Assembly: GCA_023427845.1 (NCBI GenBank)
Contig: JAEYZX010000019.1
Coordinates: forward strand, 1-22,764
Length of the DNA: 22,764 bases
Reading direction: 5' to 3'
Source of the DNA: Bacteroidota bacterium
GTDB lineage: Bacteria; Bacteroidota; Bacteroidia; Flavobacteriales; Flavobacteriaceae
Below the pieces are notes generated by a model that had not been told where the DNA came from, made no database searches, and saw only the letters and a program-made list of their open reading frames with translations. A program made the translations under genes and the position numbers. Shown one piece after another: positions 7,085 to 14,132 of the stretch (its first letter is position 1; each line of letters begins with the position of its first letter).

Positions 7085-8113
7085 TTATTTCCCGCTTTTA
7101 TCTACCACCAGTCTTTCATTGCGGTTCGCCACTTCCCACGCGGTCAAGAACGCAAGCCTTGTGCGTTTTGTAAGCGCATCGTATTCGATCTTATCTTCGG
7201 TATCGGTGGGTTTATGATAATCCTCATGCACACCATTGAAGAAAAACACCGATGGAATTCCGTGTTTCGCAAAATGATAATGATCCGATCTGAAGTAATA
7301 GCGGTTCGGGTCGTTTACGTCGTTGAACCTAAAGTCAAGATCCAAGCCGATTTGTTTCTCGTTGGCGGCAACTACAATATTGTGCAGATCGGTCGACAAC
7401 CGGTCGGCGCCAATAACATAAACATAATTATTGGTATTGGGATGCAGCAAATCGCGTCGGCCAATCATGTCGATGTTGACATTAGCAACCGTGTTCGCAA
7501 GCGGAAAAATCGGATTCTCGGAATAGAATCGCGAGCCATGCAGTCCGTGTTCTTCACCTGTAAAGTGTAAAATCAGTATTGATCTTTTGGGTCCAACGCC
7601 ATCTTTCTTTGCCTGCGCAAACGCCTGTGCCATTTCGAGCATTGCCACAGTTCCGGATCCATCATCATCGGCACCATTATAAACCTCGCCGTCTTTCATT
7701 CCAACGTGGTCATAGTGCGCCGACAATACCACTATTTCGTCGGGCTTCTCAGTACCTTCAATAAAGGCCCAAATATTTTCGGAATCCGGAAGCACTTCAC
7801 CTTTGGCACGTACGAAAAAAGAAGCAGGGATATTTTGATAATAATTATCCGCGCCTTTTGGGAATGGAATTCCGTTCGCCTCATATTGGCCGATCAGGTA
7901 CTTTCCGGCTTTCTTTTGCCCCGGCGATCCCGTATTGCGGCCTTCCATTTCATCTCCCGCTACAATTATAAGATGCTTTTTAAGGTCGGCCGCAGTAATC
8001 GTATTTACGTATTTCGTAATGTCGGCCGTTTTTGGTTCTTGGTCTTTCGCACTTTTGCACGAGAAATTCAGAAGGATCGCAATAAAAAGAACTATGGTTT
8101 TTATATGGTTCAT
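7085..8113 (-). CDS. M28-family zinc aminopeptidase, lipoprotein
   Basis: The product is an envelope-anchored metallopeptidase likely to trim amino acids from peptides. The start at 8113 gives a lipoprotein signal ending N-F-S-C with cysteine 19; a longer in-frame reading would overlap the upstream gene and bury the signal. The 342-residue chain has all five zinc-ligand motifs of family M28: AHYDH (H133), GADDD (D149), TGEEHG (catalytic E187 and ligand E188), NIDMIG (D215) and DYHKPTD (H300). Its ATG shares one base with the stop codon of the DUF3667 gene before it (TGATG), so translation is probably coupled. Substrate preference cannot be read from the sequence. Confidence 0.93.
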   Translation of the reverse strand: MNHIKTIVLFIAILLNFSCKSAKDQEPKTADITKYVNTITAADLKKHLIIVAGDEMEGRNTGSPGQKKAGKYLIGQYEANGIPFPKGADNYYQNIPASFFVRAKGEVLPDSENIWAFIEGTEKPDEIVVLSAHYDHVGMKDGEVYNGADDDGSGTVAMLEMAQAFAQAKKDGVGPKRSILILHFTGEEHGLHGSRFYSENPIFPLANTVANVNIDMIGRRDLLHPNTNNYVYVIGADRLSTDLHNIVVAANEKQIGLDLDFRFNDVNDPNRYYFRSDHYHFAKHGIPSVFFFNGVHEDYHKPTDTEDKIEYDALTKRTRLAFLTAWEVANRNERLVVDKSGK

Positions 8114-9093
8114 CAGTGTATGTTTATAAAAGTATAGATTGCAAATAACAGCAGAATCACGGTAATAAAAAACATGTTTATCATAAACATAACACTGCCT
8201 TTGAAAATCGTCATTATGCGAGATTCCCCGTAGAAGCGGTGATGCGCCGGGAAAAAATAGTAGAGCATGTAGATCCACATTACAAATTGAATTATCCCAA
8301 GCAGTATACCGGTTCCGGGTATTGTCTCGATCATCAGAAAAAAGCTTGCGCAGATGGAGAGCAAAAGGTAACCTAAAAGTAAAAATGAAAAATAATGAAG
8401 CGTGAAGATTCCGTGGTCGAAATAATAAAACTTCTTTTTATCCTGGAAAATCCACAGTACGAATGCAAACAGCGGCATATAAATAAAGAGAACTTTAGGG
8501 AAATTGCGGATAAAGGATTCTTTGAACTCGGTCACGAGTTCCTCCTTTGTATTTTTTTCGATTACAATAAGCATTTTTTTAACGACGATGTAGACCGGGG
8601 TAGGCAGTTTATCATCTTGACCGCCATGTCGCTGTAACGAATCAAGTTGTGCAACGCTCCTTAGGCCCATTATTTCAAAAGAATTTTTTGAAACCTTTAA
8701 ACTGTCAGGTGCCGGCTGGCCAACGGCATCAATTTCTTCTTCAGTCTCGTTTACTTTTACAAAATTACTACCGTCTTTATCGGGAAGCACGGAAACCAGG
8801 AAAAACGTTACAAGACTTATAAATATATACAGTCTGAAAGGTGCCAGATACGACATTCTTTTGCCGGATAGATATTCCTTTGTAAGCGACGCCGGTTTTA
8901 AAATCAGGTTTCGTATCGTTTTCCAAAACGCATTTTCATAATGCGTCAGGTCTTCGAAGAAGTGGACGAAAAGATGGTGAAATGTTTTGCGCGTTTCGAT
9001 GTTTTCCTGTCCGCAGTTTGGGCAAAATCGCTTTTCGACTACATGGAAGCAGTTGAGGCAGGTTTTGTCTTCGCGAACCGAATTCCGTGACAT
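8113..9093 (-). CDS. DUF3667 zinc-ribbon membrane protein
   Basis: This 326-residue inner-membrane protein of unknown function begins with a four-cysteine zinc ribbon (C12, C15, C24, C27). The DUF3667 core follows: HHLFVHFFEDLTHYENAF (39-56) and the conserved KEYLSGKRMSYLAPFRLYIF region (72-91) leading into the first membrane helix at about 86-103. A soluble, acidic insertion occupies about 104-195 and three or four more membrane segments lie between 200 and 325. There is no signal peptide, so the ribbon should face the cytoplasm. Family members are widespread in Bacteroidota without a known role. It is translationally coupled to the M28 peptidase lipoprotein that follows. Confidence 0.88.
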   Translation of the reverse strand: MSRNSVREDKTCLNCFHVVEKRFCPNCGQENIETRKTFHHLFVHFFEDLTHYENAFWKTIRNLILKPASLTKEYLSGKRMSYLAPFRLYIFISLVTFFLVSVLPDKDGSNFVKVNETEEEIDAVGQPAPDSLKVSKNSFEIMGLRSVAQLDSLQRHGGQDDKLPTPVYIVVKKMLIVIEKNTKEELVTEFKESFIRNFPKVLFIYMPLFAFVLWIFQDKKKFYYFDHGIFTLHYFSFLLLGYLLLSICASFFLMIETIPGTGILLGIIQFVMWIYMLYYFFPAHHRFYGESRIMTIFKGSVMFMINMFFITVILLLFAIYTFINIH

Positions 9094-9164
9094 TTAGTCG
9101 GTTGATGTTTGGTTTATGCGATAAAACTAACAAAAAATCAGAAACGAGTCGTATTCCGCGAAAT

Positions 9165-9932
9165 TTACTTGCGTAAAATCTCGTCAAGAAACAACTTCAT
9201 GTGTTCCCACGAACGTTTGTCGGCTTTTTCATTATATGCGGCGCCTTTTGATTTATCGGTTCCGGCCGATTTTTCGGTAAACGCATGTACGGCATCGGCA
9301 TAGTAAATCATTTGCCAATCGGCTTTAGCATCACGCATTTCCTGTTGGAATGCATCGATTTCCTGTTGTGGTACGTACGGGTCATCAGCGCCATGTAGTA
9401 CAAGAACTTTTGTCGTGATGAGTTTGTTTGGCCGTGCTGCATCTTTTCCCAGCCCGCCGTGAATTGATACGACTCCTTGAAATGGAAGATTGGCACGGGC
9501 CGCTTCCAGTACACCTGTCCCACCAAAACAGTACCCGATGGCCGCTAGATTGTTTGCCGATGCACCGGCTTGAATTAATTGAACCAATGCTAGTTGAATC
9601 CGTTTTTGATATTCCGTATAATTTTTTTTGAAATAGCCCGATTTTTCTCCCGCTTCCTTTGTATTTGTCGGATAATTTCCTTCACCATAGATATCAGCAA
9701 CCAGAGCATAATAGCCCAATTCGGATAGTCGGGCAGCGGTTTCACGTTCGTGGGCGGTAATTCCTTTCCATGCCGGAAGTATAAGTACACCCGGTTTTGA
9801 ATCGGATGTTTTCTTAGGCGTCGCCAATTCACTGTTCAGCCGTACGTTTCCGTCGGTATGTTTTACAATTTTTAACTGAGCGGCGGCCGACGTCAATGAT
9901 AATATCATTACAGCTAGCAGAATAACTTTCAT
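9165..9932 (-). CDS. Exported dienelactone-hydrolase-family alpha/beta hydrolase
   Basis: This 255-residue enzyme has a signal peptide (MKVILLAVMILSLTSAAAQ, cleaved near residue 19) and should act in the periplasm. The alpha/beta-hydrolase fold is marked by the nucleophile elbow GYCFGG with C135, the acid D183/D184 in HGADDPYVP, and H216 in AVHAFT. A cysteine nucleophile is characteristic of the dienelactone hydrolase family, although many members act on other esters or lactones. It lies 71 bases upstream of the DUF3667 gene and 36 bases downstream of a small basic protein gene on the same strand, so the four genes may share a transcript. Aromatic-degradation genes are absent here, so a true dienelactone substrate is unlikely. 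Confidence 0.9.
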   Translation of the reverse strand: MKVILLAVMILSLTSAAAQLKIVKHTDGNVRLNSELATPKKTSDSKPGVLILPAWKGITAHERETAARLSELGYYALVADIYGEGNYPTNTKEAGEKSGYFKKNYTEYQKRIQLALVQLIQAGASANNLAAIGYCFGGTGVLEAARANLPFQGVVSIHGGLGKDAARPNKLITTKVLVLHGADDPYVPQQEIDAFQQEMRDAKADWQMIYYADAVHAFTEKSAGTDKSKGAAYNEKADKRSWEHMKLFLDEILRK

Positions 9933-9968
9933 GGTGGGAATATATTTCTATTAAAAATCTATCTAAAA

Positions 9969-10217
9969 TTAGTTATTTTTTATGGCTTCTTCTTTTTTAA
10001 CCCTTTTTTCAATCTTTTTTTTTGCTTTGGCCATTTCACTACGGCGCTGTGTACGACGTTTCTTGATATCCTGCCTGATCTTATCCTTAGATTTTGCTTT
10101 GGCGGATTCTGTTTCTGACACTTCAGGCTTTGTTACAGGTTCTACAATTCCGTCGGTTTCCTGGCCACGCAGCTGAAAAGTAAGAAGCAGCACCATTATT
10201 AAGAAGATATTTTTCAT
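9969..10217 (-). CDS. Small exported, highly basic protein of unknown function
   Basis: The 82-residue product opens with a hydrophobic signal peptide (MKNIFLIMVLLLTFQLRGQ). The mature part is short: an acidic/threonine-rich stretch (about 20-38) is followed by a run rich in K, R and E from 40 to the end that is likely one long charged helix or coiled coil. No family is recognised. Similar small K/R-rich exported proteins occur in Flavobacteria. It is the first gene of a minus-strand run leading to the dienelactone-hydrolase-like gene 36 bases downstream. I regard it as real because of the signal peptide and orderly spacing, though low complexity limits certainty. Confidence 0.65.
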   Translation of the reverse strand: MKNIFLIMVLLLTFQLRGQETDGIVEPVTKPEVSETESAKAKSKDKIRQDIKKRRTQRRSEMAKAKKKIEKRVKKEEAIKNN

Positions 10218-10239
10218 ATTTTAGAATTTACATTTTAAC

Positions 10240-10247
10240 TATTTTTG
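10240..10247 (+). promoter_or_regulatory. -7 element of the DUF1801 gene promoter
   Basis: TATTTTTG at 10240-10247 matches TAnnTTTG exactly and lies 16 bases before the ATG at 10263, leaving a short leader. No good TTG was found at the -33 distance, so only the -7 box is supported. Confidence 0.5.
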
Positions 10248-10262
10248 ACTTAATAAAAAGCC

Positions 10263-10718
10263 ATGACATCTACAGAAACAACTCCCGAACTTTATCTTGC
10301 TTCATTGCCCGAAGACAGAAAAGCCGCTATGACTAAATTGCGTCACATTATTGTTGAAAATCTTCCATCGGGATTTCAAGAGGGAATGAGCTACGGAATG
10401 ATAACCTTTGTGGTTCCTCATTCACTATATCCGCCCGGTTACCATTGCGATCCCAAGCAGGCATTGCCATTTATAAGTCTTGCATCGCAAAAGAATTTTA
10501 TTGCGTTGTATCATATGTCGCTTTACGCCAACAAAGAACTTCTTGATTGGTTCGAACAGGAATGGCCAAAACATACGAGTTCAAAACTCGATATGGGAAA
10601 AAGCTGCATACGGTTCAAGAAACCCGAATTGATTCCGTTTGATTTGATCGGTGAACTTGTTTCCAGAGTTACACCGGAAGAATGGATTGCTACCTACGAG
10701 GCGAACCTGAGAAAGTAA
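10263..10718 (+). CDS. DUF1801 (YdhG-like) domain protein
   Basis: The 151-residue cytosolic protein consists of one DUF1801 domain. Recognisable parts are the N-terminal helix with PEDRKAAMTKLRHII (15-29), EGMSYGMITFVVP (39-51), the beta hairpin QKNFIALYHMS (75-85) and a C-terminal KSCIRFKKPELIPFDLIGEL region. Some relatives are described as iron-chaperone-like (frataxin-fold) proteins, but no function is established for this subgroup and I would not transfer one. It is transcribed alone: it has its own -7 element and ends two bases from the stop of the convergent hydrophilic protein gene. Confidence 0.88.
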   Translation: MTSTETTPELYLASLPEDRKAAMTKLRHIIVENLPSGFQEGMSYGMITFVVPHSLYPPGYHCDPKQALPFISLASQKNFIALYHMSLYANKELLDWFEQEWPKHTSSKLDMGKSCIRFKKPELIPFDLIGELVSRVTPEEWIATYEANLRK

Positions 10719-10720
10719 AC

Positions 10721-11062
10721 CTATAATTTGTTGGCTTCCGAATCCCAGTCGGCGTCGCTTTGGTCATTGTTATAACCAGCGTCACCCTTTCCTTCTGCGG
10801 TTTCGGAATCTGATTCCATCGGCTCACCCAGTTCTTTATCGTCCGACTGACGCATCTGCTTTGTACCTTCGTCAATTTGAGAGGTGCGAGGTTCAATATG
10901 TTCGTCGGCAGGCATTTGGCTGGTTTCGCGGCCGAGTTCGCTTTCTTTGATATCGACCTTTTCCTGCGCTTTTAAATCTTTTCCGGGATGATCTTTACCA
11001 ATCTCTCTGGGATTGATATTGTTTGCCTGATCTTCCCTGATTGGGTTGTGCTTGGTATCCAT
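10721..11062 (-). CDS. Very hydrophilic, intrinsically disordered small protein
   Basis: The 113-residue product has no hydrophobic segment at all and is made largely of D, E, K, G, N, Q and S, with only a few aliphatic residues. The composition resembles hydrophilins and other dehydration- or stress-related disordered proteins, but no named repeat or domain is present. There is no signal peptide, so it should be cytosolic. It lies 70 bases downstream of the YihY-family gene on the same strand and may be read with it. The function is unknown. The clear start and stop and the absence of any overlapping better frame support a real gene. Confidence 0.65.
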   Translation of the reverse strand: MDTKHNPIREDQANNINPREIGKDHPGKDLKAQEKVDIKESELGRETSQMPADEHIEPRTSQIDEGTKQMRQSDDKELGEPMESDSETAEGKGDAGYNNDQSDADWDSEANKL

Positions 11063-11132
11063 AATTATATAATTTATAGTTATATCCAGACAGCATTTTG
11101 CCGCCTTCTGTAAGTTCTGATCTGCCAGCTAA

Positions 11133-12083
11133 TTACTGGCGTTCCGAGGGCGGAATCACATCCACGTCGCGTTCGCGTTCGTGCTCTTCAACGTAAACGG
11201 CGTATTCGGCTGGTTCGATCCGCGCGCCAATATGATCGGCATAAACCCTGGTGAACTCGGCTCCAAAGTACAGGATGGCAGCCGTATAATAGACCCAGAC
11301 CAATATTATGATCAGGGATCCCGCAGCGCCATATGCCGATCCGGTGCTTGTTGTTTCGATATATATTCCGATCAGATATCGTCCCAGCATAAACAGGCAA
11401 GCAGTAAAAAATGCTCCGGCACGAACGTCTTTCCACGCAATTTTCGCATCGGGCAATACTTTGAAGATGACTCCAAAAAGCACGGTAATCACCGCGAAAC
11501 TGATGACTACGTTTATGATCTGGAAGATGATAATTGCGACATCCGGAAAATAGCCCTGCAACATTTCGTTCAGCGCAAGAACGGCTCCGTTCACAATCAG
11601 CGAAACAATTAAAAGAAAGCCGAGTCCAACAATAAGAGAAGACGATAACAGTCGGTCTTTGATCAATTTCAGCCACCCGCGTTTTGGTTTGGCTTTGACC
11701 TTCCAAATCATATTTATTGAATCCTGTATCTCGGCAAAAACCGTTGTTGCTCCCACAAGCAATGTTACCGCACCAATCACTACAGCTGTCGTAGTCTTTC
11801 CGGAAAGTTCCATGTTTTTTATGATTTCCTGGATTTGGGCAGCTGCTTCGTTTCCGAGCAACCCGTTTATTTGTCCGAAGACTTCACCCTGAATCGCATC
11901 GCGACCAAATAGCGCTCCGGCGAGTGAGATTAGCAGTAACAGTAGCGGGGCCAGCGAAAATAGGGTATAGTACGAAAGCGACGCACTCAATTTCATTGCA
12001 CGATCTTCTGTAAAACCCTGCACCGTTTGCTTCATCAATTTGAATCCTGTTTTAAGCGAGTCTTTTGTGAAAAATTTTGCCAT
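11133..12083 (-). CDS. YihY/BrkB-family inner membrane protein
   Basis: This 316-residue protein has the six-helix layout of the YihY/BrkB family. The N-terminal cytosolic helix leads into the conserved LSASLSYYTLFSLAPLLLLL region (32-51). Later come the GATTVFAEIQDSINMIW segment (about 111-127), helices near 150-172, 185-208 and 220-240, and the final GSAYGAAGSLIIILVWVYY stretch characteristic of the family. The C-terminal 40 residues are charged and cytosolic. The family was once taken for RNase BN, which has been abandoned; its role is unknown. A terminator hairpin upstream separates it from the DUF2892-SRPBCC gene, so it probably has its own promoter. Confidence 0.92.
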   Translation of the reverse strand: MAKFFTKDSLKTGFKLMKQTVQGFTEDRAMKLSASLSYYTLFSLAPLLLLLISLAGALFGRDAIQGEVFGQINGLLGNEAAAQIQEIIKNMELSGKTTTAVVIGAVTLLVGATTVFAEIQDSINMIWKVKAKPKRGWLKLIKDRLLSSSLIVGLGFLLIVSLIVNGAVLALNEMLQGYFPDVAIIIFQIINVVISFAVITVLFGVIFKVLPDAKIAWKDVRAGAFFTACLFMLGRYLIGIYIETTSTGSAYGAAGSLIIILVWVYYTAAILYFGAEFTRVYADHIGARIEPAEYAVYVEEHERERDVDVIPPSERQ

Positions 12084-12104
12084 TATACTATAAATTACAA
12101 ATAG

Positions 12105-12138
12105 AAAAACACCGAATCATCCCGGATTCAGTGTTTTT
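12105..12138 (-). terminator. Hairpin terminator after the DUF2892-SRPBCC gene
   Basis: AAAAACAC (12105-12112) pairs with GTGTTTTT (12131-12138) and GAATC (12114-12118) with GATTC (12125-12129), leaving one C-A mismatch and a six-base loop. On the minus strand the stem ends in a T-run. It lies just past the stop at 12156 and before the next gene start at 12083. Confidence 0.7.
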
Positions 12139-12155
12139 CAACCAATTTAAAACTG

Positions 12156-12962
12156 TTAGTACGCCATTGACGGCATATCCGTTTCGAGGACGCTCTTTAA
12201 GCTTTCGATATCTTTTTTTACAATCGATTCGAACATCGGATTTAGTAATCTTCCTGCTGCTTCGCCTGCCATTCCCAGTGGAGCGTGATATGATATCGTT
12301 ACATCAATCTCTGTTTGGTGTTCACCGATTTTCTTGAAAAGTACTTTGCCGGCATTATCAAGTGTTGATTCCGGAAGTGAACACCAGCTCAGCATTTCTC
12401 CCGGTTCATCCATTAGGATGTGCGCTTTCCATGATACCTGACCAATACCACCCGGACCTTTTGCTGTCCATGTTGATGTGATACGGTCATGTTCTTCAAC
12501 TTTCTTAAGATGGGACATTATAATGGGAAGGTTTTCAAGATTTCGCCAGAAAGCGTACACTTCATCAACAGGCCTGTCGATTGTTACGCTTGTGCGGATG
12601 TTTACATTGGTCGCTTTAAGTTTTCCACTTCTCTCCACCGCGTCGTAAATTGGGCAATAGCCGGAAACTCCCCGAAGAAGCATTGTGCCTCCGGCAATGC
12701 TTTGTTTAATATTTTTTTTATCAGTAGAAAGTGCTTTATATAATAAATATGATCCCGCTGCCACCATCAGTATGCGCTCGATCGTACCCACATTTACATT
12801 TAGGCCTGGAATGACGCTTTTTGAACTATGGTCTATCAATCGAGTACGATATTTTTCGGCTTCTTCAGGATTTGAAATGCTGGCATAGCGATTTGGATCT
12901 GTACCGGTTGCATCTATTTTTGAATATGATTTTTTTTCCTCGTAGTGTTTATCAGTTTTCAT
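12156..12962 (-). CDS. Fusion of a DUF2892 membrane domain and an SRPBCC lipid-binding-type domain
   Basis: The 268-residue product begins with a hydrophilic segment (1-50). A DUF2892/YgaP-type membrane domain follows (53-108: NVGTIERILMVAAGSYLLYK, then GGTMLLRGVSGYCPIYDAV). An SRPBCC (START-like) domain of the cyclase/coenzyme-Q-binding type spans about 122-262, with TIDRPVDEVYAFWRNLENLP at its start and a C-terminal helix. SRPBCC domains bind hydrophobic ligands, so the protein may present a ligand pocket at the inner membrane; the ligand is unknown. I chose the ATG at 12962 because the 16 codons upstream are poorly coding and it lies about 40 bases after a good -7 promoter box. A terminator follows the gene. 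Confidence 0.85.
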   Translation of the reverse strand: MKTDKHYEEKKSYSKIDATGTDPNRYASISNPEEAEKYRTRLIDHSSKSVIPGLNVNVGTIERILMVAAGSYLLYKALSTDKKNIKQSIAGGTMLLRGVSGYCPIYDAVERSGKLKATNVNIRTSVTIDRPVDEVYAFWRNLENLPIIMSHLKKVEEHDRITSTWTAKGPGGIGQVSWKAHILMDEPGEMLSWCSLPESTLDNAGKVLFKKIGEHQTEIDVTISYHAPLGMAGEAAGRLLNPMFESIVKKDIESLKSVLETDMPSMAY

Positions 12963-13007
12963 TTTGTGGTGGGTTTTAAGGTTAATACTCGGAATAATCC
13001 ACTTGTT

Positions 13008-13015
13008 CAAATGTA
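13008..13015 (-). promoter_or_regulatory. -7 element of the DUF2892-SRPBCC gene promoter
   Basis: On the minus strand TACATTTG (13015-13008) matches TAnnTTTG exactly, 45 bases upstream of the ATG at 12962. The nearest TTTG upstream lies 25 bases away, longer than the usual 19-21, so the -33 element is uncertain. Confidence 0.5.
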
Positions 13016-13077
13016 TTTCTTGTAGAGAGGTTTTTGCTTACAAAATCTGGCGGAATTGTTATATTATTTTTGGATTG

Positions 13078-13111
13078 AAAAAAAATAAGGACGCATTTAA
13101 GCGTCCTTATT
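13078..13111 (-). terminator. Strong intrinsic terminator of the small lipoprotein gene
   Basis: AATAAGGACGC (13084-13094) and GCGTCCTTATT (13101-13111) are perfect 11-base arms around the loop ATTTAA. The run of A bases at 13078-13085 gives a U-run after the stem on the minus strand. It lies 46 bases past the stop codon at 13157. Confidence 0.92.
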
Positions 13112-13156
13112 CCGGGCAGTTAAAACCAACAAAACCATGCCCTGTTAAAAAATATA

Positions 13157-13387
13157 TTAGTTGTTGGATGGTGAACCTTTCGGGCCGTCAACCGTAGTGG
13201 AGTCATTGTCGCTGCCGATGTTTTGTCCGGAATGATCTTCCGTGTTACCACTACCTGGATCATTGTACATATCGCCGTTGCCGACATTTGTTCCAACGTC
13301 CTGCCCCTCATTTGATTGTTTGCACGCAGCAGCAAATACAATAAGGACAGACGCTGCAAAGGTCTTAAGTAGTTTACTTGTTTTCAT
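13157..13387 (-). CDS. Small disordered lipoprotein
   Basis: The start at 13387 gives a 76-residue precursor with a positively charged N-terminus, a hydrophobic core and the lipobox A-A-A-C, lipidated at C22. The next 54 residues are almost free of hydrophobic residues and rich in G, N, D, S and T, so the mature part is a short, flexible, acidic tail on a lipid anchor. No function is known. It has a strong terminator of its own, which speaks for a single-gene, possibly highly expressed transcript. A second lipoprotein of the same style lies at 17616-18065. Confidence 0.72.
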   Translation of the reverse strand: MKTSKLLKTFAASVLIVFAAACKQSNEGQDVGTNVGNGDMYNDPGSGNTEDHSGQNIGSDNDSTTVDGPKGSPSNN

Positions 13388-13466
13388 AGCTTTTATTCTT
13401 GAAATCAAATTTCGGCATATTATCCCCGGCGGGTTTACAGCATTTTAATGAAGAATTGTATGATTA

Positions 13467-13976
13467 TCATTGATTCAAACTACCACTGTACGCTGTTTGT
13501 AACTGACCGAAGTCCAACTTCTTCATCTGTAGCATCGCCTTCAAAACCCGGTTCGATTTTTCTTTATCCGGATCGGAAAGGTAATCATTGAGAAATGCCG
13601 GAACAACCTGCCACGACAATCCGAACTTGTCCTTTAGCCAGCCGCATTGCTGCGCGCTCTCGTCACCGCCTTCTTTGAGATTATCCCAATAGTAATCAAG
13701 CTCATCCTGCGAATCGACAAGAACTACAAATGAAACTGCTTCGCTGAACTTAAAAACAGGTCCTCCGTTCAGTGCAATAATTTCCATCCCGTTCAACGTA
13801 AATTCTATGGTCATCAAAGTCCCTTCTTTCATTCCATGTATTTCAAATCCTTCTTTTCCGAAAAAAGTTTTTCTTCCGATGGATGAATCTTTGAAAATTT
13901 GAGTGTAGAAGTCAGCTGCTTCCTCCGCGTTCGAATCGAACCACAGATTCGCTTTTAAGTTTCTTACTGCCGCCAT
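13467..13976 (-). CDS. VOC-family protein (PhnB-like / 3-demethylubiquinone methyltransferase-like domain)
   Basis: This 169-residue cytosolic protein has the vicinal-oxygen-chelate fold. The opening NLWFDSNAEEAADFYTQIF (10-28) is the standard first helix, followed by MTIEFTLNGMEIIALNGGP (55-73) and the second module with FVVLVDSQDELDYYWDNL (83-100), CGWLKDKFGLSWQVVP (111-126) and a C-terminal VLKAMLQMKKLD helix. The subgroup is often annotated as 3-demethylubiquinone-9 3-methyltransferase, but there is no methyltransferase domain and that name should not be taken literally. Metal ligands and substrate are not determinable here. It is transcribed alone, divergent from the MscS channel gene. 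Confidence 0.9.
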   Translation of the reverse strand: MAAVRNLKANLWFDSNAEEAADFYTQIFKDSSIGRKTFFGKEGFEIHGMKEGTLMTIEFTLNGMEIIALNGGPVFKFSEAVSFVVLVDSQDELDYYWDNLKEGGDESAQQCGWLKDKFGLSWQVVPAFLNDYLSDPDKEKSNRVLKAMLQMKKLDFGQLQTAYSGSLNQ

Positions 13977-14132
13977 AATTTTATTTTTTTCAATATTAAA
14001 GTTAATGCTTTTGTTATTAAAAGAAGAACCTCGCTTTGATAATGTTATTTAAATCCGCGTTAAAATGATAAGACAAATCGTTATTCGGAATTTTAAATTT
14101 TAACTTTATTATGATTTTAGATTTTGCACATT

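Noticed and set aside
8114..8278. A 55-codon extension of the M28 peptidase
   Set aside because: It overlaps the DUF3667 gene and would bury the lipoprotein signal; the start at 8113 exposes the lipobox.
9969..10217. The small basic exported protein as a bacteriocin or antimicrobial peptide
   Set aside because: There are no immunity, maturation or export genes nearby, no cysteines or double-glycine leader, and it has an ordinary signal peptide.
11181..11706. Long open frames on both strands within the YihY-family gene
   Set aside because: They are out-of-frame shadows of a gene with a clear six-helix membrane protein; their translations have no domain-like features.
13467..13976. Literal annotation as a ubiquinone methyltransferase
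   Set aside because: The protein is a VOC fold with no SAM-binding motif; the name is a known database misnomer, and menaquinone, not ubiquinone, is expected in this phylum.
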